Of a stretch of DNA of 64,000 bases, positions 27,503 through 36,359 are shown piece by piece; positions within the stretch are counted from its first letter, which is position 1, and every line of letters starts with the position of its first letter. Source of the DNA: Ignavibacteriales bacterium (GTDB lineage Bacteria > Bacteroidota > Ignavibacteria > Ignavibacteriales > Ignavibacteriaceae). The position numbers and the translations under genes were made by a program. Location of the stretch: assembly GCA_016700155.1 (NCBI GenBank), contig CP065001.1, positions 124,001 to 188,000 of the forward strand, given 5' to 3'. A model generated the notes under the pieces. It was given only the letters and a program-made list of their open reading frames with translations. It was not told where the DNA came from and made no database searches.

Positions 27503-28597
27503 ATGAATATGCGTTTTATCCTTTCCGTCATGATTTTAGTTTTTATTTTTTCTGAAAAAATCTTTCCACAATTTTATCTTGGCACATCTTTCGAAAATTA
27601 TTACGACGACAATATCTTTAATAACTACACCCGTGTTTCTGATTTTGTAAATAACTTATCAGGTGAAGCCGGATATGATTTTGAAACCGCAAGAAATAAT
27701 TTTGAACTGTACTATTCAGGAAATTATAATTACTACAACACCAATATTACAAAAACATCTTCGTCACATAAGTTTGGTATTGTTGAAACATATTTATTTG
27801 CAGATGATGATAATCCTTTGAACATAGGCGCCAACTATGGTTTCAGATCAAACAGGGAAGAGTTTTCCGTTTATGATTACGGACAATTTTCAGCCTACGC
27901 AAATTATATGCATTCAATCTCAGAAGCCGATAAACTGCAGGGCGGGCTGATATTTAATAAAATTGATTTTAAAAATTATTCTTTGTTTTCATACAATGAG
28001 TATAAATTTTTTGTTAAATCAATTTTTAGTTTTGAAACAGGTACATCACTAATAATCGGAGCGGAGTTAGATCATAAACAGTATTCCGAAAAACTAAATG
28101 ATCCTGAAATGGCAGAAACGGTTACCCAGTCAAAATTTTTGTTGCAATCCGGACAATCATTAACCGATGAGCTTGGAGTTAGTGCATATCTGCTCTATCG
28201 AAAAAATCTTAAAAGCGGAAACAGGTTTTTTAATGTAGATGATTTTGTTTACTACGAGGAAGAAATATTTAATGATGTTTATTCAAATGAGGGCTACGAA
28301 ACAGGGCTTTCAATAACATATCTTATTTCACAAACGGTGACAGGAAAAGTTGAAGGTAGATACCAGGTCGGAAATTATCTTAATCTTCCGGCAGCGACTG
28401 CAGACGGAACTGAACTAAACTACAATAGAAAAGATAAGCTATATGCCATTGGTTCTGCGCTGCAAATAAATCTTAATTCATTTATAAGCGGAATGAATTT
28501 ATACCTGAATTATAATATCCTGCTGAATGAATCGAATGATTATTTTTACGATTATTCAAACCAGCTTTTCTCATTTGGTCTTGGATGGGATTTATAG
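27503..28597 (+). CDS. Predicted outer-membrane beta-barrel protein
   Basis: Unrecognised family. The 364-residue product has a signal peptide (about residues 1-23, ending FPQ) and alternating strands rich in Tyr, Phe and Asn throughout, closing with LFSFGLGWDL, which fits an outer-membrane barrel. ATG 27503 and 27509 are both possible starts. It follows the small calcium-repeat gene by 18 bases and probably shares its promoter. It converges on the sigma-54 regulator gene, with two bases between the stop codons. Confidence 0.7.
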   Translation: MNMRFILSVMILVFIFSEKIFPQFYLGTSFENYYDDNIFNNYTRVSDFVNNLSGEAGYDFETARNNFELYYSGNYNYYNTNITKTSSSHKFGIVETYLFADDDNPLNIGANYGFRSNREEFSVYDYGQFSAYANYMHSISEADKLQGGLIFNKIDFKNYSLFSYNEYKFFVKSIFSFETGTSLIIGAELDHKQYSEKLNDPEMAETVTQSKFLLQSGQSLTDELGVSAYLLYRKNLKSGNRFFNVDDFVYYEEEIFNDVYSNEGYETGLSITYLISQTVTGKVEGRYQVGNYLNLPAATADGTELNYNRKDKLYAIGSALQINLNSFISGMNLYLNYNILLNESNDYFYDYSNQLFSFGLGWDL

Positions 28598-28599
28598 TT

Positions 28600-29961
28600 T
28601 TACTTGATGTCATACTTTTTCAGTTTATACCTGAGATTGCGTTCGGTTAATCCTAATATTTTACCCGCTTTAGTCTGATTTCCATTGCTTACATGAAGAG
28701 CATCGAATATTAATTTTTTTTCCAGCGCTTCAACCTGTTGTGTCAGAGTTTCATTTTCCCGTTGTGATAAATTCACTTCTTCCTTGAATCCGGTTACATT
28801 CATCGGCAAGTCTTTTGCTGTAATTGTATTACCTCTTGCAAGCACAACAGCGCGCTCTATAATGTTTTCAAGCTCACGCACATTACCGGGATAGTTATAT
28901 TTCATCAATGTATCAACTGCTTCTTTTGAAATGAGAAGATCTTCTTTTGCATTTTCTTTACAGTACTTCTTAATAAAATATTCTATCAGCGGAATGATAT
29001 CTTCTTTTCTTTCTTTTAAAGATGGAATTTTTATTGCGACTATGTTCAGCCGGTAGTAAAGATCTTCACGGAACAATCCATCCCTGATTTTCTTTTCAAG
29101 ATCCTGGTTGGTCGCGGCAATAATTCTGACATCAATATTAATACTTTCGGTACCGCCAACTCTTTCAATTTGATGTTCCTGCAAAACTCTCAGTAGTTTT
29201 ACCTGTGTTGAAAGCGGTATATCTCCAATCTCATCAAGAAAAATTGTTCCTGTATTAGCAAGTTCAAATCTGCCTTTCTTTAATTTATCTGCGCCGGTAA
29301 ATGATCCTTTTTCATGACCGAACAATTCACTTTCCAAAATTGTTTCTGTAAGTGCGGGAATGTTAACAGCTATAAAAGGATTGCTGCTTCTCGGACTTAT
29401 AAAGTGAATAGCTTTTGCGAGCACTTCTTTACCGGTTCCATTTTCACCTGTTATCAATACGGTTGCTTTGCTATCCGCAACCCTGGAAGCAATGCTTATC
29501 ACTTCTTCCATCATTGATGAATTAGTAATTATTGAAGAGATGCTATGTTTCTCCTTCAACTGTTCTTTCAAAAACTTGTTTTCGGATTTAAGATTTTTAT
29601 TCTCAATTATCCTTTCAAGTAACAGGTCGAGTTCATCAAGATCAACAGGCTTTGAAATGTAATCGAACGCACCCAGTCTCATTGCTTTTACAGCATTCTC
29701 AATTGTCCCGTAAGCTGTTATCATCACAAAACTTATTTCAGGATTCAGGTGTTTTAATTCTTCAAGGACTTCAAGCCCGGTTTTATCCGGCATTTTATAG
29801 TCTGATAAAACAATGTCAACGAGATTGTTTTTAGCGATGTTGATTGCGTCACTACCTGATGATGCGGAGAATATTTTATATCCTTTTTTCTTTAAGTAGC
29901 CGGATAAAATATCACGCTGTGTTGATTCATCATCTGCGATTAGTATTGTATAATCTTTCAT
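28600..29961 (-). CDS. NtrC-family sigma-54-dependent response regulator
   Basis: The 453-residue protein has a receiver domain with phosphoacceptor Asp54 (VLSDYKMPD), an AAA+ sigma-54 interaction domain with Walker A GENGTGKE and GSFTGA (a Ser variant of GAFTGA), FLDEIGD as Walker B, the arginine-finger region FREDLYYRL, and a C-terminal Fis-type helix-turn-helix (NQTKAGKILGLTERNLRYKL). It activates RNA polymerase holding sigma-54. Its start overlaps the end of the kinase gene by four bases, so the two form a two-component pair. The candidate -24/-12 promoters at 27092 and 32167 are likely targets. Confidence 0.95.
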   Translation of the reverse strand: MKDYTILIADDESTQRDILSGYLKKKGYKIFSASSGSDAINIAKNNLVDIVLSDYKMPDKTGLEVLEELKHLNPEISFVMITAYGTIENAVKAMRLGAFDYISKPVDLDELDLLLERIIENKNLKSENKFLKEQLKEKHSISSIITNSSMMEEVISIASRVADSKATVLITGENGTGKEVLAKAIHFISPRSSNPFIAVNIPALTETILESELFGHEKGSFTGADKLKKGRFELANTGTIFLDEIGDIPLSTQVKLLRVLQEHQIERVGGTESINIDVRIIAATNQDLEKKIRDGLFREDLYYRLNIVAIKIPSLKERKEDIIPLIEYFIKKYCKENAKEDLLISKEAVDTLMKYNYPGNVRELENIIERAVVLARGNTITAKDLPMNVTGFKEEVNLSQRENETLTQQVEALEKKLIFDALHVSNGNQTKAGKILGLTERNLRYKLKKYDIK

Positions 29962-31982
29962 TGTGGTATGCTGATTATAAATTTTGTTCCTGAGTTTAAT
30001 TTACTTTTTACACTAATTGAACCATTGTGTTGAGCTACAATTTTCTGAGCGATACTAAGCCCCAGTCCATTTCCATCTTTCTTTGATGTGTAATAAAGAT
30101 CAAAAATCCTTTTTAGATTTTCTTCAGCAATGCCTCTGCCATCATCACTTATTTCTATCAGAAAGTTATTCTCAGAAAAGGAATATTTGATTTCGACATT
30201 TCCGTTTTTATCTGTTGCATCGAATGCATTTTGAACGATATTGATTAAAGTTTGTTTTAATAATTCCGGATCAATATTTATAACTCCTATGTCTTTCAGT
30301 TCAAAATTAAGAGTAATGTTCTTGTGCTTTGACTGGGCATCAAAAAGTAAAAACAGTTCGTTGAAATATTCTTTTGTGTTCACCGGTTTTATCTGAATAT
30401 CAAGAGGTTTTGCGTAACTAAGGAACTGAGTTATTATCCTGTTGATCCTGTTTACTTCATGTCTCAAGAGCGATGTGATATTGTGGTATTCGTCTGAGTT
30501 ATTATCAACAATAAATTCTTTATCAAGTCTTTGCGCAATCATCCCGATAGCATTTATAGGGTTACGGATTTCATGCGCAACGCCGGAGGCAAGCTCACCC
30601 ATCGCGGAAAGTTTTTCATTTCGTTTTGTTTCTTCTTCAAGTTTATGGACTTCAGTGAAATCCCTTATAACAATTGTATAACTCTCTGCTGTACCTTCTG
30701 TATTCAGGTTAGTGGAAAAATTCAGTAAGAGGAATTTGTCTTCCTTATCAATTCTAATTGGAGTGATGAGAGTTTCTGTTCCGGAATATTTTCCCGCTAA
30801 ATATTTTTTAAGTTCAATTAATAATGGCGGAGAAAATGATTCAAGCGGTTTACCTGAAAATAATTCTTTAGTATTGAAAAGAAGTTGTTGAGCAGACTTG
30901 TTCGCTAACGTTATGTTAAACATTGTATCTGTTACAATAACCGCATCTCCCATATTTTCCAGCACTGAGGCTGTGAATGATTTAAATTTACCATACTCAG
31001 TTGAAACACTCTTTAGCGTTTGGTTTGTAAAAATAATACTGAGAGTTATTATTGAAATAGCAGCAAGTATTAGTGAAATTAAAACAAGCCTTCTTGTCAT
31101 TCGTTCTTCAACAAGCTTAACCTCTTCCATAGTTAAACCTAACCTGAACAAGCCGGCTGTTTCTCCTTCATAGTATAATCTCATTACGGCTTCAAAAACT
31201 TCCTCGCCTTTATAATATATTATACGTGTTAAAATTGAATCTGAGGTAAGAGCCTTTTCAAGAAATGCATCGGATTCAATTGATGAAATAGAATCCAACG
31301 TGCTGTTAGCAGCAAGTATCCCGATAGAGTCCTGCAATGCCAGATATTTTATTCTATGGTTATCGGATAAATCATTAATGATTTTTCCAATCCCAATTTT
31401 TTTTCTGAATTCGAGAAAGTCAGCCGCATCAAGATTAACAACTATAGCGCCTCTGTTATTAACGCGCGAAACAGCAATTGCATAACGTTGTGCATTTGTA
31501 AACTCGGCATCCTTTAACCCGATTATTATTTCGTCTTCTTCGCCTGTTAAAATTTTATAAAGTTCAAAATATCTGTTGATATTTTCTTCACCGTGTATGT
31601 GCCCTGGCTCAGGGATACGGTTTGATAAAATTCTGTTCCCTTTATTATCAAAAATATTGATCCTGTATATCGAATTCTTTTTTCCAATCTCAATAAGTTT
31701 GTTTGTTGTAAGCAGATTTAAACTATCCAGCTGTTTAATTAAAAATGCATTGTTAAGAAGACGCTCGGTGATAATGTTTTCAATTTCTTCACTGGAGTTT
31801 AAAGTGTTGAGCGAGCTTTGTCTTATCGTTTCAATTAACGAGTAGGAACTTTCAGTAAGCAGGTGAATTGTTTCTTTTTTACTTTCACTCAATTCTACAA
31901 TTGAAGAAATAATCATTACTGCGGCGATAACAATTGTTATCGCAATAACTCCCCCTGGTCGTACTCTCTGAAGAAATTTCAT
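29958..31982 (-). CDS. Membrane sensor histidine kinase paired with the NtrC-type regulator
   Basis: ATG at 31982 is preferred to the in-frame TTG six bases earlier. The protein of about 674 residues has a transmembrane helix (residues 12-30), a large periplasmic sensor region, a second helix (about 300-320), a PAS domain (about 340-440), HisKA with His470 (GVAHEIRNPINA) and HATPase_c (NIVQNAFDAT, DDGRGIAE, GNGLGLSIA). The form resembles NtrB/ZraS-type kinases. The ligand is unknown. It is divergent from the 32235 unit, whose promoter region it shares. Confidence 0.93.
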   Translation of the reverse strand: MKFLQRVRPGGVIAITIVIAAVMIISSIVELSESKKETIHLLTESSYSLIETIRQSSLNTLNSSEEIENIITERLLNNAFLIKQLDSLNLLTTNKLIEIGKKNSIYRINIFDNKGNRILSNRIPEPGHIHGEENINRYFELYKILTGEEDEIIIGLKDAEFTNAQRYAIAVSRVNNRGAIVVNLDAADFLEFRKKIGIGKIINDLSDNHRIKYLALQDSIGILAANSTLDSISSIESDAFLEKALTSDSILTRIIYYKGEEVFEAVMRLYYEGETAGLFRLGLTMEEVKLVEERMTRRLVLISLILAAISIITLSIIFTNQTLKSVSTEYGKFKSFTASVLENMGDAVIVTDTMFNITLANKSAQQLLFNTKELFSGKPLESFSPPLLIELKKYLAGKYSGTETLITPIRIDKEDKFLLLNFSTNLNTEGTAESYTIVIRDFTEVHKLEEETKRNEKLSAMGELASGVAHEIRNPINAIGMIAQRLDKEFIVDNNSDEYHNITSLLRHEVNRINRIITQFLSYAKPLDIQIKPVNTKEYFNELFLLFDAQSKHKNITLNFELKDIGVINIDPELLKQTLINIVQNAFDATDKNGNVEIKYSFSENNFLIEISDDGRGIAEENLKRIFDLYYTSKKDGNGLGLSIAQKIVAQHNGSISVKSKLNSGTKFIISIPQ

Positions 31983-32037
31983 ATTCAAAACTAATAATTC
32001 TTAGAAACACGGTAAAGAAATATTATACCGTAAAATT

Positions 32038-32095
32038 GGATTCACATATAACTGAACGGATTCACTTTTTTCGTCTGCATAGTCGCTGAATCCGT
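32038..32095 (+). promoter_or_regulatory. Candidate activator-binding sites upstream of the sigma-54 promoter
   Basis: GGATTCAC occurs at 32038-32045 and 32058-32065, and the inverted copy forms ACGGATTCA (32056-32064) with TGAATCCGT (32087-32095). These sites are about 70-130 bases upstream of the -24/-12 element, a usual distance for enhancer sites of NtrC-type regulators. Binding by the neighbouring regulator is inference. Confidence 0.45.
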
Positions 32096-32166
32096 CCTTA
32101 TCGTCGAAGTTAAATATCTTTTTATAAAAAAGTTCAGAAAAAAAGCTGAATTAAGTTTTACCTCTC

Positions 32167-32182
32167 TGGCACATTGGTTGAA
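32167..32182 (+). promoter_or_regulatory. Candidate sigma-54 (-24/-12) promoter
   Basis: TGGCAC (32167-32172), five bases, then TTGAA (32178-32182) fits TGGCAC-N5-TTGCA with one mismatch. GG and the -12 element have the required ten-base gap. It lies 53 bases before the 32235 ATG and is next to a sigma-54 activator and kinase. Confidence 0.65.
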
Positions 32183-32234
32183 TAAAAAGTAATGAAATAA
32201 ATGAAACGAAACACATAACAAAAGGAGTAGTAAG

Positions 32235-32786
32235 ATGAAAAAGTTCAGATTGATTTCAACACTAATAGTATTTTTTTCAATACTGTCATTTGCTTCATTT
32301 TCGTTTGGGCAAAATGATCAGACCGGAAATCAGAACCAGATCAAAACAAAAACACAATTACATGGTAATGGATTCGTTGATACTAATGGTGATGGATACA
32401 ATGATAATGCGCCGGATGCAGACGGCGACGGAATACCGAATGGAAGAGACGAGGATTATTCCGGATCCAAATTCAGGAAAGGAAATGGCTCAAGAGGATT
32501 TGTTGATTTGAATGGTGATGGCATAAATGATAATGCAATAGATTCTGATGGTGATGGTATTCCAAACGGACAGGATCCGGACTACATCCGACCGAAGGAT
32601 GGTACAGGTCAGCAGAACAGATTCGGAAATCAAAACCACAGGGGCGGTTATAAGTGGGGAGCTAATAACGGAACAGGAAATAATGGAATCTGTCCGGCAT
32701 ATGGAAACGGTTTAGGTCAGGGTAATGGTTCAGGAAATTGCGATGGCACAGGTCCAAAAGGCAACAGAAGAGGCGGCAGGAGATAG
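32235..32786 (+). CDS. Secreted protein with thrombospondin-3-like calcium repeats
   Basis: The 183-residue product has a signal peptide (about 1-25, ending SFGQ) and then two paired Asp-rich repeats, DTNGDGYNDN...DADGDGIPNG and DLNGDGINDN...DSDGDGIPNG, the calcium-binding form of thrombospondin type-3 repeats. A Gly/Asn-rich basic tail follows. AAAGGAG precedes the ATG. No catalytic domain is seen, so it may be a calcium-binding surface or periplasmic protein. The upstream sigma-54-like promoter links it to the 27128 paralogue. Confidence 0.75.
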   Translation: MKKFRLISTLIVFFSILSFASFSFGQNDQTGNQNQIKTKTQLHGNGFVDTNGDGYNDNAPDADGDGIPNGRDEDYSGSKFRKGNGSRGFVDLNGDGINDNAIDSDGDGIPNGQDPDYIRPKDGTGQQNRFGNQNHRGGYKWGANNGTGNNGICPAYGNGLGQGNGSGNCDGTGPKGNRRGGRR

Positions 32787-32802
32787 TCGCATATCAAACC
32801 CC

Positions 32803-32830
32803 GGGCGGTGCTTAGGCATCGCCCTTTTTT
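32803..32830 (+). terminator. Intrinsic terminator
   Basis: GGGCGGTGC (32803-32811) pairs with GCATCGCCC (32816-32824) with one G-T pair, a four-base loop and six T residues after it. It ends the calcium-repeat gene and may allow partial read-through to the lipoprotein gene. Confidence 0.88.
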
Positions 32831-32855
32831 ATTATAAAAACTTATGAGGAAAAAA

Positions 32856-33467
32856 ATGAGCACAAAAAAAATTCTTTCGGCGCTTGGTATGCTTATGATT
32901 TTAATTCTTTTATTAGGATGTAACCAGGAAAACCAGGTGACAACACCAGGTGATAAGTCGTTTCAAAAATCAGGATTCGGTCAGGGCGGTGAAACGCTGT
33001 ACGAAATTTCTCCCGAAGAAATTGCCGGGCTCATCCATATGAGATTAGAAGAAAAATTAGCCCGTGATGTCTATACAACATTTGGAGTTCAATACAACTA
33101 CAAGGCGTTTTTAAACATCAAACTCAGTGAACAGAATCATATGAATGCCGTAAAAAGAATGCTTGATAAATATTCAATTCCTGATCCTATAGTTTCAGAT
33201 GAAATTGGTGTATTCCCGGATGCAGCATTTCAGGATCTGTACAACAATTTTATTGCACAAGGAAGCTCTTCATTATATGAAGCTTTAGTTGTAGGAAAAA
33301 CAATTGAGGAAATCGATATCGCAGACCTGGAGGCACAACTTCTTATTGTAGATAATCCGGATATAATCAGGGTTTATACGAATCTTAAAGCCGGATCTGA
33401 AAATCATCTTGCCGCGTTTATAAAATGTATCAGTGGATTACCATCATCAACTCAGGTTGTTGATTAA
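32856..33467 (+). CDS. DUF2202 ferritin-like lipoprotein
   Basis: ATG 32856 is preferred to 32844 because GAGGA sits five bases before it. The product of about 203 residues has a lipoprotein signal with lipobox LLLGC, then a DUF2202 domain (ISPEEIAGLIHMRLEEKLARDVY, SEQNHMNAVKRMLDKY), a four-helix ferritin-like fold with Glu and His residues fitting a metal site (EEKLARD, EQNHM, ENHL). The function of DUF2202 is not established; a periplasmic metal or redox role is plausible. It lies between two intrinsic terminators, so its level may depend on read-through or an own promoter not seen. Confidence 0.85.
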   Translation: MSTKKILSALGMLMILILLLGCNQENQVTTPGDKSFQKSGFGQGGETLYEISPEEIAGLIHMRLEEKLARDVYTTFGVQYNYKAFLNIKLSEQNHMNAVKRMLDKYSIPDPIVSDEIGVFPDAAFQDLYNNFIAQGSSSLYEALVVGKTIEEIDIADLEAQLLIVDNPDIIRVYTNLKAGSENHLAAFIKCISGLPSSTQVVD

Positions 33468-33490
33468 AATTTAAGTTATGCAAGCTAAAC

Positions 33491-33522
33491 AGAAAAGCAA
33501 TCCATTGGATTGCTTTTCTTTA
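33491..33522 (+). terminator. Intrinsic terminator
   Basis: AGAAAAGCAATCC (33491-33503) and GGATTGCTTTTCT (33507-33519) form a perfect 13-bp stem with a three-base loop, followed by T-rich sequence. It closes the DUF2202 unit. Confidence 0.88.
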
Positions 33523-33709
33523 TTATTAAGTGTCTCTTTGTTACATTAAAACAGTATCAATAATATTTTTCGGGGAATGACACATGTTCAGAAATTTGTG
33601 TTTGTTTATCCGGTTTGACGGGCAATTTTTATCCGAAGCTGTTATCAACTTCATTTTTCATTTCAGAATTAATCCATCAATAAGTTTTAATAATCACAAA
33701 GGATAAAAC

Positions 33710-35056
33710 ATGATAAAATATTTACTGCTATTCATGATCGTGTTTCAAGTGATGAACTATTCACAATCAGCAGGGGAAGAAGCATTAGGAACACGGAAGT
33801 ATGAGGAATATAAAACACCACAGTTTTGCGGAACGGCATGTCACACTGATTTTTTTCAGCAGTGGAAACAGGCTATGATGTCCCAGGCATACACGCATCA
33901 CTGGGATGAAATTGAGTACTTCAAACTTGCAATTCCACACGCAGAAAAAGATCCTGTAGTTGCAGGTGTAAAAGCTGGATGTAACGGATGTCACGCTCCC
34001 GTTTCATTTTTAGTTGGTGATGTTCCTCCTCCAAAGCCGGAAATGAAATCACGTGCTAATGAATCTGTGTCCTGTGATGTTTGTCATACAGCATCTGGAT
34101 TTGCGGGTGACATACCTTATAACTTTAACTTCATATCTGATCCGGGAGATGGTAAAACCAAATTCGGTCCAAGAGGAACCGGAAATTCTCCTGAACATAA
34201 AATCATTAAATCTGAATTTCTTAAGTCAGGAGATTTTTGCGGTACATGTCATAACGAAAAAGATCCTTATGGAATTTGGGTCAAGTCAACACATCTTGAA
34301 TGGAAAGACGGACCATATTCAAAAGAAGGAGTGCAATGTCAGAACTGCCATATGACGCAAGCAGAAGGATTCACAGCAACTATGGGTAAAAAGTATCCTG
34401 ATGCCTGGCAGCACTTATTCCACGGCGCACACGATCCCGGAAAAGTAAAAGGCACGATTGAATTGAGAATACATCCCGATATACGTGAAGCTGAACCGGG
34501 AGAAAAAGTGAAATTCACTATTGCGTTGTTTAATCAGAAGACCGGTCACAAATTTCCCACCGGCTCCGTTGAAGACCGAATTGTATGGATGCATGTAGAG
34601 GCAGTTGATTCGAAGGGAAAAGTATTTCACCTTCCTGTAGATAGAAAGGGATTTGATGGAGAGGAATACACAATTGGTACTGACATTCTTGCTTACCAGG
34701 ATATGGGAATTGCTTTAAATGATCCGGACTTTAAAGGCGTTCAGAGAGATGGAATTCCGGTTGGTGACAGGATATTTAGAATGCCATATCTTGATCCTCA
34801 GGGCAGAATGACAATTCAGCAGTGGAATACAAAATCACTTGGTGTGGATTATAGAATTGGTCCAAGAGAAACTAAACTGGAAACCTGTTCATTTGTTATT
34901 CCTGATAATACCGCTGCAGGTGAATTAAAAATCACTGCGGTGCTGAATTATCAAAAGCTTGTTAAGCCAGTTGCAGAATTTCTTGGTGTTCCCGCGGAAG
35001 AATCTGAGGTTATTATTGTAAATGAACACTCAACTTATATAACTGTTTTACCTTAA
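33710..35056 (+). CDS. Multihaem c-type cytochrome, exported
   Basis: The 448-residue protein has a signal peptide (about 1-20) and five haem-type motifs: CGTACH (a CX3CH form), CNGCH, CDVCH, CGTCH and CQNCH, all in the first half. The second half is beta-rich without haem motifs (IELRIHPDIREAEPGEKVKF...). This resembles cytochrome c554-like multihaem proteins with a C-terminal Ig-like part. It should carry electrons in the periplasm or at the cell surface. The barrel gene with its own haem motif begins 52 bases downstream, suggesting one electron-transfer unit. The direction and terminal acceptor are not readable. Confidence 0.87.
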   Translation: MIKYLLLFMIVFQVMNYSQSAGEEALGTRKYEEYKTPQFCGTACHTDFFQQWKQAMMSQAYTHHWDEIEYFKLAIPHAEKDPVVAGVKAGCNGCHAPVSFLVGDVPPPKPEMKSRANESVSCDVCHTASGFAGDIPYNFNFISDPGDGKTKFGPRGTGNSPEHKIIKSEFLKSGDFCGTCHNEKDPYGIWVKSTHLEWKDGPYSKEGVQCQNCHMTQAEGFTATMGKKYPDAWQHLFHGAHDPGKVKGTIELRIHPDIREAEPGEKVKFTIALFNQKTGHKFPTGSVEDRIVWMHVEAVDSKGKVFHLPVDRKGFDGEEYTIGTDILAYQDMGIALNDPDFKGVQRDGIPVGDRIFRMPYLDPQGRMTIQQWNTKSLGVDYRIGPRETKLETCSFVIPDNTAAGELKITAVLNYQKLVKPVAEFLGVPAEESEVIIVNEHSTYITVLP

Positions 35057-35108
35057 CTGAAATATAGTTTAGGGATATCTGTAAATAATAGAAACAGGGA
35101 GAAGAATT

Positions 35109-36269
35109 ATGAATAGAAAATTTTTTCATTCAATCATTTGTTTAGTTATTGTTCTTACTTCTTTAAGTGACTTAAATGCTATACCTGCCTTTGCCAGAAA
35201 ATATAATATGACCTGCAAAACCTGCCATGCACCATTCCCTAAATTAAAAGAATACGGAGAAGAGTTTGCTGGTAATGGATTTGTACTTAAAGATCAGGAT
35301 GCCCCGAGATACTATGTGGAAACAGGTGATGCTGAACTTTCACTTATCAGGGATATTCCGATTGCAATGAGGTTGGAAGGTTATTTAACATATAACAACT
35401 CATATACAGAACAGACTGATTTCTCTGCACCATATATCCTTAAGCTGCTTTCAGGGGGAACAATAACAAAAGATGTAGCTTACTATTTTTATTTCTTCTT
35501 CAGTGAAAGAGGAGAAGTAGCAGGATTGGAAGATGCCTTCCTCATGTTTAATGATCTGTTCGGCAGCGATCTTGATTTATATGTTGGTCAGTTCCAGGTA
35601 TCTGATCCGTTATTTAAAAGAGAACTAAGACTCACTTTTGAAGATTACCAGATTTACAAAACAAAAGTCGGTTTATCTTCCATTGATCTTACTTATGACA
35701 GGGGAGTTATGTTGACTTATGGTTTTGATTCAGGCACTGACATAACGTTAGAGGTTGTAAACGGCGCAGGAATCGGCGCAGCAAATTCTTTCAGAAACTT
35801 TGACAATGATAAATACAAAAATATACTTGGACGAATTTCACAAAGTATCACAAAGGCGGTCAGGGTAGGAGGAGTTGGTTATCTTGGAAAGGAAAACCAA
35901 TCAGGCTTTAATAATGAAGCAATTATTTTTGGCGGAGATGCTACGCTTTCATTTGAGCCTATTGAACTCAATGTTCAGTACATTGAAAGAAAAGATGACA
36001 ATCCTTTATTCAACCAGGTGAAACAGGAAATAAAAACAAGAGGTGCGTTTGGTGAATTATTATTTATGCCGAATGGTGATGAAAGTAAATGGTATGCTGC
36101 CGGATTGTTCAACTGGACAGAATCAGATATTGAAAGTCTGAACTATAAATCGGCTGCATTAAATATTGGATATATGATTAAAAGAAATATCCGTCTTGCC
36201 GGTGAATTCAGCTATAACATTAAAGATAAGTTTGGAAAAGCAGGTATCGGGATAATAGCGGCATTTTAA
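35109..36269 (+). CDS. Outer-membrane barrel protein with N-terminal haem-c motif
   Basis: The 386-residue protein has a signal peptide (about 1-24), then at once RKYNMTCKTCHAPFP, a single CXXCH haem site, followed by a porin-like region of alternating strands to the C-terminal aromatic end (KAGIGIIAAF). GGGAGAAG precedes the ATG. A barrel with one covalent haem at its mouth, next to a multihaem cytochrome, suggests a porin-cytochrome conduit for electron exchange across the outer membrane. The barrel is predicted from pattern only. Confidence 0.8.
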   Translation: MNRKFFHSIICLVIVLTSLSDLNAIPAFARKYNMTCKTCHAPFPKLKEYGEEFAGNGFVLKDQDAPRYYVETGDAELSLIRDIPIAMRLEGYLTYNNSYTEQTDFSAPYILKLLSGGTITKDVAYYFYFFFSERGEVAGLEDAFLMFNDLFGSDLDLYVGQFQVSDPLFKRELRLTFEDYQIYKTKVGLSSIDLTYDRGVMLTYGFDSGTDITLEVVNGAGIGAANSFRNFDNDKYKNILGRISQSITKAVRVGGVGYLGKENQSGFNNEAIIFGGDATLSFEPIELNVQYIERKDDNPLFNQVKQEIKTRGAFGELLFMPNGDESKWYAAGLFNWTESDIESLNYKSAALNIGYMIKRNIRLAGEFSYNIKDKFGKAGIGIIAAF

Positions 36270-36359
36270 AAATCGAACTAAATGAATAATAAAGACATGC
36301 CGGTAACATAATATTTAGTAATTTTGTTCAGATAAAATTATAAGAAAAGGGAAAATCAA

